A program made the position numbers and the translations under genes. A DNA stretch of 26,720 bases from JAXJQF01 sp036311285 (GTDB lineage: Bacteria > Pseudomonadota > Gammaproteobacteria > Enterobacterales > Succinivibrionaceae), in contig JAXJQF010000085.1 in assembly GCA_036311285.1 (NCBI GenBank), positions 1-26,720 of the forward strand, read 5' to 3'. The notes under the pieces were generated by a model. It searched no databases, was not told the origin of the DNA, and saw only the letters and a program-made list of their open reading frames with translations. Below are positions 6,708-15,781 of this stretch, in pieces; position 1 is the first letter of the stretch, and every line of letters begins with the position of its first letter.

Positions 6708-8603
6708 GTGTCAGTTCTTTTATTAAACGATATTTACCTTTCTTACAGTGCGGCTCCTTTGTTTGATCATGCATCTTTAGCTGTTGAAGAAACTGATCGT
6801 ATTGCTATTGTTGGTAGAAATGGTGCAGGTAAATCAACTTTATTAAAGATTATTGAAGGAAGCTGTACTATCGATGACGGTAATCGAATTGTGCAAAACA
6901 CTGTTCGTATTTCAAGTTTACCGCAAGATCCTCCAGCTCATTTAGATTTATCTGTATATTGCTATGTAGCTTTAGGTATTGAAGGAGCGGGTCAATATTT
7001 AGCAGATTATTATTCATTAACTGAAGATTTCAATGATAATAATGTATCTAAGATTGAAGAATTAGGTGCGAAAATTGAAAGTCTTCATGCTTGGAAGTAT
7101 GATGTAGAGATTCGTAAAATATTGTCTCAAATGAATTTAAAACCAAATGACAATATGGCAGATTTAAGTGGTGGATGGTTAAGAAAAGTGGCACTAGCAC
7201 GTGCGATTGTATCTGAACCTAATTTGTTATTATTAGACGAACCAACTAACCATTTAGATATACAAACTATTGAATGGCTACAGGATTTTATAAAGGATTT
7301 TAAAGGTGCAGTTGTATTTATCTCTCACGATAGAAGTTTTATAAATGAGGTGGCAACCAAAATTGCAGATTTAGATAGAGGTAAGATTAGTACTTTCATT
7401 GGAAATTACGATGCATTTTTGGATTGGAAAAAAGAAAACTTAAGATTAGAACAAATTGCTAATGATGATTTCGATAGAAAATTGTCTATTGAAGAAGCAT
7501 GGATTCGTAAAGGAATAAAAGCAAGATTAACTCGTTCAGATAGCCGTGTAAGACGTCTAAAAGAAATGCGAATGGAAAGACGTGAACGCAGAAACAAACA
7601 AGGTAATGTTGTATTGCGAGTTGATGATGCTGAGTTATCTGGCAAGATTGTTTGTGAAGCAGAAAATGTATGCTTTAATATCGATGGTAAGGATATTATT
7701 AAGGATTTTAGCACTCTTGTATTAAGAGGTGATAAGATCGGGATTGTTGGAGCTAATGGAACAGGTAAAACAACATTAGTAAAAATGTTACTTGGAGAGT
7801 TAAGTAATACAAGTGGTAAGTTAAAGCTTGGTACAAATATTCAGGTAGCATATTTTGACCAATATAGAGAAAAATTAAATCCAGAACAAACTGTAATGGA
7901 TAACCTTGTATATGGTAAAACTGAAATTGAAATAAATGGCAGAAAGAAGCATATACTAAGTTATTTACAAGATTTCTTATTTTCACCAGAAAGGGCTAGA
8001 ACCCCTGTTAAGGCTCTATCAGGTGGAGAAAAGAATCGTTTGTTACTTGCAAAGATATTTTTAAAGCCATGTAATTTGTTAATACTTGACGAACCAACCA
8101 ACGACTTAGATATTGAAACTTTAGATTTATTAGAAGAGTTGTTATCAGAGTTTCAAGGCACTTTAATTGTAGTAAGTCATGACCGTTATTTTATCGATAA
8201 TGTAGTAACTATGACTTGGTATTTAGATGGAACAGGTTCGGTTGAAAATAATATTGGTGGCTATAGCGATTTAAGAGCGTTGTTGGAAGAACGTGAATTA
8301 AATAAGAAGCAAGATGAAGCAAACAAAAACGATGAATCTGATAAAAAATCTAACAAGAAAGATAAAGCAAATATAGTAAAGGTAAGAAAACTATCTTTTA
8401 AAGAGAAAAAGTTATTAGAAGAACTGCCTACTATAATAGAGACCTTAGAAAATAGAATTTCAGAGCTTGAGATGTATTTTTCGACAGCTGAGTTTGGTAA
8501 TGACTCACCTGAAAATAAGAAAAAATTACAAGAAGAATATGCAAATGCTCAAGAACAGTTAGAGAAAAATTTTGAGTTATGGACAGAACTTGATAGTATT
8601 TAG
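6708..8603 (+). CDS. uup: ABC-F family ATPase Uup
   Basis: Uup is a soluble, duplicated ABC ATPase of the ABC-F group, linked in E. coli to branched DNA binding, transposon precise excision and ribosome function. Two full cassettes are visible. The first has Walker A GRNGAGKST (36-44), LSGGWLRKVALARA and LLLLDEPTNHLD. The second has Walker A GANGTGKTT (348-356), LSGGEKNRLLLAK and LLILDEPTNDLD. A Lys-rich linker and a C-terminal coiled coil (about 560-631) complete the Uup plan. I place the start at GTG 6708, not at the TTG at 6681: AAAGAGGA at 6692-6699 is then 8 nt upstream, and the N-terminus MSVLLLNDIYLSYS aligns with known Uup proteins. The product is 631 aa. Eight T residues separate the ribosome binding site from the GTG. 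Confidence 0.94.
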   Translation: MSVLLLNDIYLSYSAAPLFDHASLAVEETDRIAIVGRNGAGKSTLLKIIEGSCTIDDGNRIVQNTVRISSLPQDPPAHLDLSVYCYVALGIEGAGQYLADYYSLTEDFNDNNVSKIEELGAKIESLHAWKYDVEIRKILSQMNLKPNDNMADLSGGWLRKVALARAIVSEPNLLLLDEPTNHLDIQTIEWLQDFIKDFKGAVVFISHDRSFINEVATKIADLDRGKISTFIGNYDAFLDWKKENLRLEQIANDDFDRKLSIEEAWIRKGIKARLTRSDSRVRRLKEMRMERRERRNKQGNVVLRVDDAELSGKIVCEAENVCFNIDGKDIIKDFSTLVLRGDKIGIVGANGTGKTTLVKMLLGELSNTSGKLKLGTNIQVAYFDQYREKLNPEQTVMDNLVYGKTEIEINGRKKHILSYLQDFLFSPERARTPVKALSGGEKNRLLLAKIFLKPCNLLILDEPTNDLDIETLDLLEELLSEFQGTLIVVSHDRYFIDNVVTMTWYLDGTGSVENNIGGYSDLRALLEERELNKKQDEANKNDESDKKSNKKDKANIVKVRKLSFKEKKLLEELPTIIETLENRISELEMYFSTAEFGNDSPENKKKLQEEYANAQEQLEKNFELWTELDSI

Positions 8604-8755
8604 TTAGTCAATAATCAAGATGAGAAGATAGTGATTTATTGAATTTGTTTATCTAAAAATATATTTATGATTTGTAAAAGATTTTATTTTTATTAAAATG
8701 AAATTTATGTTGAATAAAATGTACACATATATGTACGAACCAAATAGGAATAATG

Positions 8756-10534
8756 ATGCTAAAAGGTTTAAAAAAGATTAGCAAGTATTGCATATTAACT
8801 TTTGCGTTAACAGGTGTAACTAATGCTAGTGCAAGTTTATTTACTTTAGAAGAAGTAAATGGTGGTACTTCATCAGCTTTTACTCAAGGTCCATATGCTA
8901 AGTCTTTATCTAATGGAGAAAATCATTACGCTGTTTCTTTAATGTATAAGAATAATATATTCTCATATTTTGATATGGGCGCGGATCAGTTTGATATTGG
9001 ACAAGTTATTCACCGAGTATATGATTGTCCAAATTATTTTTCTACAGATGTTTGCGAGATATTATGGGAAACGTCAGGTGCTAGAAAATGGCGTGATGAC
9101 TTTATTCAGCATAAAAGCCAATATTCATCAATATTAAATAATGTTGAATCCGTAGATACAGATATGCTTGTTTATAAGGTTGGTGACAATGGAGAGACTT
9201 TTGGTTCAAAGGTTGATTATAGTCAACAACGTGCTTTAAACGGCTTTGATACCTATGGTGTTGCTAAAATTGATGGTAAAACTTTTTATTTAAAAAGTCC
9301 TATAGAAGATTATTTTTATAGAGACAAAGAATCAATTGGTAATTTGGCAACAGCTTTAACGTATTATAAATTGCCAAGCGGTAAATATTTGGTTGGTGGC
9401 TATTCTCAAATTGATAAAAATAGATCTGACGACCGTATGTCATACTGCTTGAACTATCTTGCTTCTGAATATGGTGATGGTAATTATTATAATAGTTTTT
9501 GTCCTTCGTTTAAGACAGAAGCTACTATTTGGTTAATAGATCCTAGCCAGATGAATGATGGCGATTTTATTAAAGGAACTCATGCACCTAGATATTTAGA
9601 TATGGGGCGCGATGAAAATGTTATATCAACTGCTTCAGTTACGTCATTTGTTGAATTTGAAGGTAAAATTTATGCTTTAGGTTATTCTACTACAGAAGAA
9701 TATTATGGAGTACGTGCATTTTCTCCAGTAGCAACATATTGGGGGATAACAGTTAATGAAACTGATAATACAGTTGAATTTGGCGAAATTTCTGAACTTA
9801 AAGATTTAGAAAGACCAGGCGAAGGAGATGGATGGAACGCTTATACTTGGGTTCAGAGTGTAAATAATAATGGTTATATCGTTGCTAATAGACAATTAAA
9901 TAAATCTGAAAATTCTACATATGCAAGAAATTTAGTAATTAGTAAATTAACAGCAGACGGTAAAACAGAAAAAATAAGCTACCCATTGTTTGGAAATATT
10001 GCAAAAGGTTTTTCATCTGAAGGTATGTCTATCAATGATGATAACTTTGTGGTTGGATTATGTGATGATAGAGAATATTATAATGTTCCTACATCAGGTG
10101 GCTCTCCAAAACCAAAAGAAGCAATGTTTTATGATTTAAATGCAGCTAAGTTCTATAGAATTAATGACTTTATTTGTTCAAAGACTGATGGTAATGAAGA
10201 TTGTTCTATTAATGGAGCATATTATTATATTGAAAGAGCTATAGACATTAACGATAAAAACTATATTTTAGCAACTGCATTTAAGTACGCTAACCAAACT
10301 GATTGGTCTAAGAGACAAAATGCTTCAGTTGTAACAGTTTTATTAAAACCAAATGATTCCACCTTTGTAACAGACGCTGAAGGAAAGAAGGCTATAAATG
10401 AATCTGAGATTGTTGAATATAATCGAGTTAAACCAAATTATTATAAGAAAGACAATGGCGGTGGAAGTTTTGGTGTGTTTGGTTTAATAATGCTTATGCT
10501 GTCAGCTGTTTTATTAAAGAGAAGAAAAGTGTAA
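8756..10534 (+). CDS. Exported DUF3466-family protein with GlyGly-CTERM-like anchor
   Basis: The protein begins with a typical Sec signal peptide (MLKGLKKISK, hydrophobic core, then NASAS before mature LFTLEEV). About 530 residues of extracytoplasmic sequence rich in Tyr, Asn and Asp follow, matching the DUF3466 proteins found beside rlmKL/uup in Vibrio and Shewanella relatives. The last 25 residues start with a GGGS motif, continue as one hydrophobic helix and end KRRKV. This is the tripartite GlyGly-CTERM sorting signal recognised by rhombosortase in species that have it. Two adjacent ATGs (8753 and 8756) are possible; AGGAA at 8746-8750 is better spaced for 8756. The function of the family is unknown; surface attachment or processing is inferred from the tail. 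Confidence 0.8.
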   Translation: MLKGLKKISKYCILTFALTGVTNASASLFTLEEVNGGTSSAFTQGPYAKSLSNGENHYAVSLMYKNNIFSYFDMGADQFDIGQVIHRVYDCPNYFSTDVCEILWETSGARKWRDDFIQHKSQYSSILNNVESVDTDMLVYKVGDNGETFGSKVDYSQQRALNGFDTYGVAKIDGKTFYLKSPIEDYFYRDKESIGNLATALTYYKLPSGKYLVGGYSQIDKNRSDDRMSYCLNYLASEYGDGNYYNSFCPSFKTEATIWLIDPSQMNDGDFIKGTHAPRYLDMGRDENVISTASVTSFVEFEGKIYALGYSTTEEYYGVRAFSPVATYWGITVNETDNTVEFGEISELKDLERPGEGDGWNAYTWVQSVNNNGYIVANRQLNKSENSTYARNLVISKLTADGKTEKISYPLFGNIAKGFSSEGMSINDDNFVVGLCDDREYYNVPTSGGSPKPKEAMFYDLNAAKFYRINDFICSKTDGNEDCSINGAYYYIERAIDINDKNYILATAFKYANQTDWSKRQNASVVTVLLKPNDSTFVTDAEGKKAINESEIVEYNRVKPNYYKKDNGGGSFGVFGLIMLMLSAVLLKRRKV

Positions 10535-10631
10535 GTAAATAGCGTAAAAGGAAAATTATTTAAGTAATAAATGAACTAAAATTTTACATTAATACTAAAA
10601 CAGTATTTGTTTTATTCATTATTAAAAATAG

Positions 10632-10665
10632 TAGTCCCGACAATTTTGTCGGGCTATTTTTTTTT
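10632..10665 (+). terminator. Rho-independent terminator after the DUF3466 gene
   Basis: Stem TAG(t)CCCGACA / TGTCGGGCTA with one bulged T (10635) and a short AT loop, followed by nine T residues (10657-10665). It is about 100 nt after the stop codon and is the only strong terminator in this gap. Confidence 0.9.
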
Positions 10666-11017
10666 AATTATAGTCTAAAACTAATTATTTAAAATTTCGC
10701 AGTTTTATTTAGCTAAAATAAAGGTAAATTTAAATGAATTAAAATTGGTTAAATAATAATAAATGATATATATCATAAAAATTATACGTGTTTCTCTAAA
10801 CTTATATTAGAAAATAGATTTTTAAAAGTATAAAAGTTATAATTTATTGAGTTTTTGTAATTAAAATACAAGCTTTAAGACGGTGGATGATTTAGAATTA
10901 TATGTCTAAATCATATAAGATTAAGTAATTGTTTATTAACTGTATAGTAGTGTGCAGATTTAAGTTTAAGTAAAAGATAAAATTATTAGTAAGTAAAATA
11001 ATAGAAAAGAAAAAATC
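10666..11017. other. AT-rich leader region before rnm
   Basis: No ORF on either strand. It contains a 14-bp palindrome ATGATATATATCAT (10763-10776) and a -10-like TATAGT at 10943-10948 without a convincing -35. The promoter of rnm-yciO is presumably here but I cannot fix it. The rnm ribosome binding site is weak (AAAAGAAA). Confidence 0.4.
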
Positions 11018-11896
11018 ATGGATGACGAATTAAAGCAAGCCTTAATGTGGCCAATGAATTATGACTTACATACGCACTCTAATGCCTCAGATGGTGAATA
11101 TTCTCCATCTGAGCTTGTTAAGTATGCCAAAGATAGAAAGGTTGAAGTAATTGCTTTAACAGATCATGATACATGCATGGGGGTAGATGAAGCGATTGCA
11201 ACGGGAAAAGAGATTGGCGTGCATGTAGTTACAGGTGTTGAATTATCAAGCCTTTGGCATTCCAATCAAATTCATATTGTAGGGTTATGTATTGATCATA
11301 AAAATGCATGCTTACAAGAGTTTATAAATAAACAAACAGAAAAAAGAGTTCAACGTGCAATTGAAATTGGTGAGAAATTAGAGAAATGCGGTTTTAAGAA
11401 TGCATATGAAAAAGCTAAGCTTCTTTGTGCGGAAGGCGGAACTATAACTAGAGGTACATATGCGACTTTGTTGTATAACGAGGGAGCTGAAATGACTCAG
11501 GATAGATGTTTTGCTAAATATTTAGCAAAGGGTGGCAAGGCTTATGTGAAGCCTAAATGGGACGGTATAGATTGTGCCATCGAAGCAATTAAACAAGCAG
11601 GTGGACTAGCTGTTCTTGCTCATCCAAAATGTTATGACATGAATAACAAATGGTTAAGAAAGCTTATTACTGATTTTAAGAAGCAAGGTGGAGACGGTAT
11701 TGAGGTAAGTGGAGTTATGATGAACCAAACGGATCGTGATTTTTTAGCTTCGCTTTCTTGTGAGTATGAGTTATTAGCCTCATGTGGTTCAGATTTCCAT
11801 AGAATTAGAAACTTTGTAGATTTAGGTTTTAGACTTACTATTCCTGAAAAAGCTAAACCTATTTGGTACGATAGTCGATTTAGATTAAAGGTGTAA
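11018..11896 (+). CDS. rnm: 5'-3' exoribonuclease RNase AM (YciV, PHP domain)
   Basis: This PHP-superfamily metal-dependent hydrolase matches E. coli RNase AM (formerly YciV/TrpH) end to end; that enzyme trims the 5' ends of rRNA precursors. The metal-binding motifs are visible: YDLHTHSNASDG (His18, His20, Asp25), LTDHDT, EIHIVGL-type QIHIVGLCID, VLAHPK and CGSDFH near the C-terminus. Length is 292 aa, close to the family's. The ATG at 11018 gives the family N-terminus. It is followed after 1 nt by yciO, the same order as in E. coli, so the two genes are translationally coupled and their functions may be linked. Confidence 0.93.
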   Translation: MDDELKQALMWPMNYDLHTHSNASDGEYSPSELVKYAKDRKVEVIALTDHDTCMGVDEAIATGKEIGVHVVTGVELSSLWHSNQIHIVGLCIDHKNACLQEFINKQTEKRVQRAIEIGEKLEKCGFKNAYEKAKLLCAEGGTITRGTYATLLYNEGAEMTQDRCFAKYLAKGGKAYVKPKWDGIDCAIEAIKQAGGLAVLAHPKCYDMNNKWLRKLITDFKKQGGDGIEVSGVMMNQTDRDFLASLSCEYELLASCGSDFHRIRNFVDLGFRLTIPEKAKPIWYDSRFRLKV

Positions 11897-11897
11897 A

Positions 11898-12521
11898 ATG
11901 AGTGTAGTTTTAGCTATTCATCCTGAAAATCCTCAACAAAGAAATATCCAAAAAGCAACAGAACTTATATCACAAGGAAAGGTTGTTGTATTACCAACAG
12001 ATTCTGGCTATTGTTTGGCATGTACTCTAGAAAATAAGAGTGCAATGGAAAGAATTACAAGAATTAGAAATATAGATAAGAATCATAATTTTACTTTACT
12101 TTGTGCAAGCTTAAGTGAGGTGTCTAATTTTGCTCACGTAGATAATACCGCATTTAAGATTATAAAAAAATGTACTCCAGGTCCTTTTACTTTTATTTTA
12201 AAAGCTACAAAGGAAGTACCTCGTCGTTTAATGAATGAAAAGAGAAAGGATATAGGTATTCGTATTCCTAGTAATGCTATTATGAGAGAACTTTTATCAA
12301 ATATTGGTTCTCCATTAATGAGTGTTAGTTTAATTTTACCGGGAAATGAAGTTGCTGAGAATAATCCTTATGAAATTGAAGAGGAATTAGGTAATCAGGT
12401 TGATTTAATTGTTGATGGTGGGTATTTAGAAGAAACTCCAACGACGGTTGTTAACATGGTTGATGACGTGATTGAGGTTATTAGAGAAGGGGCTGGTGAT
12501 ATCTCCTTACTTGATATTTAG
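11898..12521 (+). CDS. yciO: YciO, Sua5/YciO/YrdC-family protein
   Basis: The 207-residue protein has the complete Sua5/YciO/YrdC fold signature: VVVLPTDSGYCLACTL near the N-terminus, the nucleotide-binding RIRNIDKNHNFTLLC, GPFTFILKAT, and the DIGIRIPSN/TVVNMVDD strands later. Sua5/YrdC members make threonylcarbamoyl-adenylate for t6A tRNA modification. YciO is a paralogue with weak or different activity, so its role is uncertain. It has no signal or membrane segment. Only 1 nt separates it from rnm, and its ribosome binding site (AAAGGTG) lies inside the rnm stop region, so translation is coupled. Confidence 0.92.
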   Translation: MSVVLAIHPENPQQRNIQKATELISQGKVVVLPTDSGYCLACTLENKSAMERITRIRNIDKNHNFTLLCASLSEVSNFAHVDNTAFKIIKKCTPGPFTFILKATKEVPRRLMNEKRKDIGIRIPSNAIMRELLSNIGSPLMSVSLILPGNEVAENNPYEIEEELGNQVDLIVDGGYLEETPTTVVNMVDDVIEVIREGAGDISLLDI

Positions 12522-12785
12522 TTTGTACTAAGTAATATTTTTTGTATATTGGTAATTAAGAGTAGTAATAATTACTAATATACATGAAATTCATTTTTGC
12601 TTATATGGTTATTTAATATAAGTTATATCAGTTAATTTTAGCTTTCTCATGAAAAAAATCTAAAAAATTGTTTGTTCTGTCTCATGAAAGGTCACAGAAA
12701 TAAGTTAATAAAGTTGTTTAACGCTTATTCTAGTTCTAAAATTTATATATATGCATATTAATTAATAATATTATGAGAAAAAGTT

Positions 12786-13742
12786 ATGGTGACTGAAGGA
12801 ACAAACAAGAATAATAAAGCAAATGAAGAAGCTTTAAATCAAACAAAAGCAAATTTTTCTAATGATGAAATGAAAAGTAATTCACAGATTACTGTGGAAT
12901 CTCAAAAACTTAATCAAGATGTTGTTAATCCTATAAAGAAGGTAGATGATCGTTTAGTTTTTTCATTAGATGTTTTTAATGAATTATCAGAAGAAGATTA
13001 TCCGTCTCCTATTCCAAAGAAAGATGATGAATTAGCAAATGCTAATACAGTGTCTAATTCTATCTTCGACGAAATTGAAAAGGAAGAAAAGATAAAGCAT
13101 CCTAGTATTATAAATGAAATAGAGAAAGAAAAAGATAAAGATGGTAAAGGTGAATTTGAGTATTTAAATGATGAAAAGGATAGAATTCTTTTAGAAGATA
13201 TTGAAAAAGAACTTCAAGATAAGAAACATTCAGAAGAAATACATAATGATAAAGAATCCATTTCAGCTTCAACAGAATCGACATTAAGTAAAGAAGATAA
13301 ATCTGATTTATCCGAAAATAATAAGAGTAAAGAAGTCGGAGAATCTGTTATTGATATGGTTAATACGCAAACTTCTGCTAATAAAAAAAGTTCTGAAAAA
13401 TTAAATAGTACGTCTATCTCAAATGAAACAGATGGAGATAGTGAAGTTCATGATTTAGTATCGGCAGATGTTAACAATAAAATAAACTCAAAATCTAAAT
13501 ATAGAGTAAAAACAGATGCTAAAAAACCATCAGAAGTTATAAGTGTAATAAGTTGGTTCTTTTTGGTGTTGTTGACATTTATTCCAGGCTTAAATTTAAT
13601 GATCTTAGTTGTTCTTGGCTTTAGTAAAGATATAGATGAACAAGTGGCTTCGTGGGCTAAAGCTTCTTTGATTATTTGGAGTGTTATTACTGTTTTGATT
13701 TTATATTGGTATCGTCATTTTATAGAACTGTTCTTATTGTAG
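12786..13742 (+). CDS. Acidic disordered protein with C-terminal two-helix membrane module
   Basis: Residues 1 to about 240 are low-complexity, rich in Lys, Glu, Asp, Ser and Asn, with no recognisable domain and probable disorder. Residues about 252-318 form two hydrophobic helices. The first runs VISVISWFFLVLLTFIPGLN and on through MILVVLGF; the second follows a short WAKASLI stretch. This WxxxxLxxIPxxN...FxKAxLI arrangement recurs in many small bacterial membrane proteins of unknown function; that is pattern memory, not a search. The long N-terminal part should face the cytosol. The ribosome binding site is poor (GAGAAAAAGTT before ATG). It precedes the ybjD-like gene by 87 nt on the same strand. 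Function unknown. Confidence 0.65.
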   Translation: MVTEGTNKNNKANEEALNQTKANFSNDEMKSNSQITVESQKLNQDVVNPIKKVDDRLVFSLDVFNELSEEDYPSPIPKKDDELANANTVSNSIFDEIEKEEKIKHPSIINEIEKEKDKDGKGEFEYLNDEKDRILLEDIEKELQDKKHSEEIHNDKESISASTESTLSKEDKSDLSENNKSKEVGESVIDMVNTQTSANKKSSEKLNSTSISNETDGDSEVHDLVSADVNNKINSKSKYRVKTDAKKPSEVISVISWFFLVLLTFIPGLNLMILVVLGFSKDIDEQVASWAKASLIIWSVITVLILYWYRHFIELFLL

Positions 13743-13829
13743 GGTAGCCAAAGAGGTTACTGAAGTTTTAATAATCTTTTGCACCTTATTACGACCAAAG
13801 GGAATATTGAAAATATATAGAAAAGGTAT

Positions 13830-15584
13830 ATGTATTTAGAACGAATAGAAGTAACAGGTTATCGTGGAATTAGCCGCTTAACGATTGATCTAAATGTTCA
13901 GACTGTTTTAATAGGGGAGAACTCATGGGGTAAAACTTCCTTATTAAGAGGTTTATGGTGTTTGTTGGGTAATGGCAATATTCCATATGAGTTTGTGCAG
14001 GATGACTTCTATTCAGAGGTAACTGATTTTAACGAATCGAATGATAATAAATACAAATATTCGAGAGATCGTTTTGTAAGTTTTGTACTTACCTTTAGGG
14101 AGCGTGTATTAGGCGAAAGTCATGCTGCTAAACCATTGTCTGATTTTAAAAGCATATGGGTAAAGTCAAGTGATCAATATGCAAGAATTCATTACTATGT
14201 AAATGGTACTATGAATAAAAATGGTACAGTTTTTACAGAGCATGTTTTTTTAGATGCAAACGGTAATGTTATTCCAAATATTGATGACAATCTAGTAATG
14301 GAACTAATAGCTTTAAACCCTGTTTTTAGATTACGTGACGGTAGAACAGGTTTTGAAAACTATGATGACGAAGGCGAAGAAATTGAGGATGGGGTAAACC
14401 TTGAAATACAGACAAGAGAAGATAGAACCTATACTAGACGCAACTATTCAGAGTTAGAGGATAATATAACACGACTTTTTAGGTCTTATTTGAATAAGGA
14501 TGGAAATTGTATATCTCCAAGTGTAATTAAGGACGGCATTCGTTCGGTTGAAATGTTGTTAGAACATTACTTTACTATTTTGCCTCCATTAGCAAGTAAA
14601 TCAAATAGAATTATCAGAAAGTTTAATAAACGTGACTCTTATAGAAGTGTAAAGGAAATTGTATCTCGTCCTTTTGCTAATGATGCTTTTAACTCATTAG
14701 CTACATTGTTAAAGTTTAGTAAAAATAGTACCAAGAGATTTTTTTTGGCGATGATTGTTGGTTCACTTATCGAATCAAGAGGAGATAGAAAGATATCAAG
14801 ATATGCGAAACCAATTTTGATATTTGAAGATATAGAAAGTCGCTTACACCCAACTGTTTTGTTAAATTTATGGCAAGTTATTGAACTTTTACCAGTTCAA
14901 AAGATTGTGACAACAAACTCAGCTGATTTGCTTTCATCTATTGGTTTGACAGATATAAGAAGGATATTTAGACATAAGAATGTTACTAAATCAACAAGCA
15001 TAGATGAAAAGAAGTTTACTAATGAAGAACTCAGAAAAATAGCATTTCATATAAGAATCAATAGACCGATGTCTTTGTATGCTCGTTGTTGGATTTTTGT
15101 AGAGGGAGAGACTGAGATTTGGTTACTTAATGAATTTGCATCGATGCTTGGTATCAGTTTGCAAGCAGAAGGGGTTAGATTAGTTGAGTACGCTCAGTGT
15201 GGAGTAGCTCCACTAATTAAGTTAGCTAAGCAGTTAGGTATAGAGTGGTTATTATTAACAGATGGCGATGAAGCTGGGTATAAGTATGCAAGGCATGCTG
15301 TTAATGCTGGTAATGAGGACAGAGTAACAATCTTACCAAGTATTGATATCGAGCATTTTTTATATGAGAATGGCTTTGAGAATGTTTATAGACGCAACAC
15401 AGGGGAAACTTCATTAAAGGGATTAAATGAAAATAAGATAATTGAGATTGCGTTAAAACGTAATACAAAACCTGGAATGGCGTTAGCGATAGTTGATGAG
15501 GCTAGATTGATAGGAAAGCAATGTGTTCCAGAGTTATTTCAGAAGATTTTTGCGCGTTCTCTAGTAAAATCCAACACGAGTTAA
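13830..15584 (+). CDS. YbjD-like OLD-family ATPase with TOPRIM nuclease domain
   Basis: The protein is an OLD (overcoming lysogenization defect)-type fusion of an SMC/RecF-like ABC ATPase and a TOPRIM domain, close in length and sequence to E. coli YbjD (552 aa; here 584). Visible motifs: LERIEVTGYRGI, Walker A GENSWGKT (29-36), Walker B-like LIFEDIESRLHP (330-341), ATTNS-type VTTNSADLL, then TOPRIM residues VEGETE (424-429) and LLTDGDEAG (475-483). OLD proteins cleave DNA in an ATP-regulated manner and some act in phage defence; YbjD itself has no settled role. The ATG follows AAAAGG by only 3 nt, an unusually short spacing. It lies upstream of the TIR gene but has no shared promoter evidence. 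Confidence 0.88.
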   Translation: MYLERIEVTGYRGISRLTIDLNVQTVLIGENSWGKTSLLRGLWCLLGNGNIPYEFVQDDFYSEVTDFNESNDNKYKYSRDRFVSFVLTFRERVLGESHAAKPLSDFKSIWVKSSDQYARIHYYVNGTMNKNGTVFTEHVFLDANGNVIPNIDDNLVMELIALNPVFRLRDGRTGFENYDDEGEEIEDGVNLEIQTREDRTYTRRNYSELEDNITRLFRSYLNKDGNCISPSVIKDGIRSVEMLLEHYFTILPPLASKSNRIIRKFNKRDSYRSVKEIVSRPFANDAFNSLATLLKFSKNSTKRFFLAMIVGSLIESRGDRKISRYAKPILIFEDIESRLHPTVLLNLWQVIELLPVQKIVTTNSADLLSSIGLTDIRRIFRHKNVTKSTSIDEKKFTNEELRKIAFHIRINRPMSLYARCWIFVEGETEIWLLNEFASMLGISLQAEGVRLVEYAQCGVAPLIKLAKQLGIEWLLLTDGDEAGYKYARHAVNAGNEDRVTILPSIDIEHFLYENGFENVYRRNTGETSLKGLNENKIIEIALKRNTKPGMALAIVDEARLIGKQCVPELFQKIFARSLVKSNTS

Positions 15585-15714
15585 TTGTAGAATCTTTTGA
15601 TTATTATAAATTTTTTGATATTTTCTTTTGTAAAGCAATAAAAAAATATTTTTTTTATTATAAAAACCACTCAAATGTGATAAAATTTAACACGTTAGTT
15701 AATGCGTTTTGTGG

Positions 15715-15744
15715 TTAACGAAAGCTTTAAAGAATAACTATAAT
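15715..15744 (+). promoter_or_regulatory. Predicted promoter of the TIR-DHH operon
   Basis: TTAACG (15715-15720) and a perfect TATAAT (15739-15744) are separated by 18 bp, in the 197-nt gap between the ybjD-like and TIR genes. This supports separate transcription of the TIR-DHH pair. Transcripts would start near 15751; AGGAA at 15766-15770 is the likely ribosome binding site. Confidence 0.5.
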
Positions 15745-15781
15745 AAATACAGAATAAACAAGCATAGGAATCATATATTTA

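Noticed and set aside
8721..8736. GTACA-N6-TGTAC dyad before the DUF3466 gene
   Set aside because: 5-bp arms in AT-rich DNA are too short to support an operator call.
10763..10776. ATGATATATATCAT palindrome before rnm
   Set aside because: Made almost entirely of A and T; such dyads are expected in this composition and there is no positional support.
12645..12689. Repeated TCTCATGAAA (12645 and 12680), 35 bp apart, before the disordered membrane protein gene
   Set aside because: Only two short copies with no match to a known promoter or operator pattern; left as unremarkable.
15676..15692. TGTGA with a degenerate partner upstream of the TIR gene, considered as a CRP site
   Set aside because: Only two of five bases of the second half-site match, so it is not distinguishable from background.
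15521..15718. 65-codon open frame overlapping the end of the ybjD-like gene
   Set aside because: Out of frame with a strongly supported gene, Phe/Tyr/Lys-rich as expected from AT-rich DNA, with no ribosome binding site and no recognisable motif.
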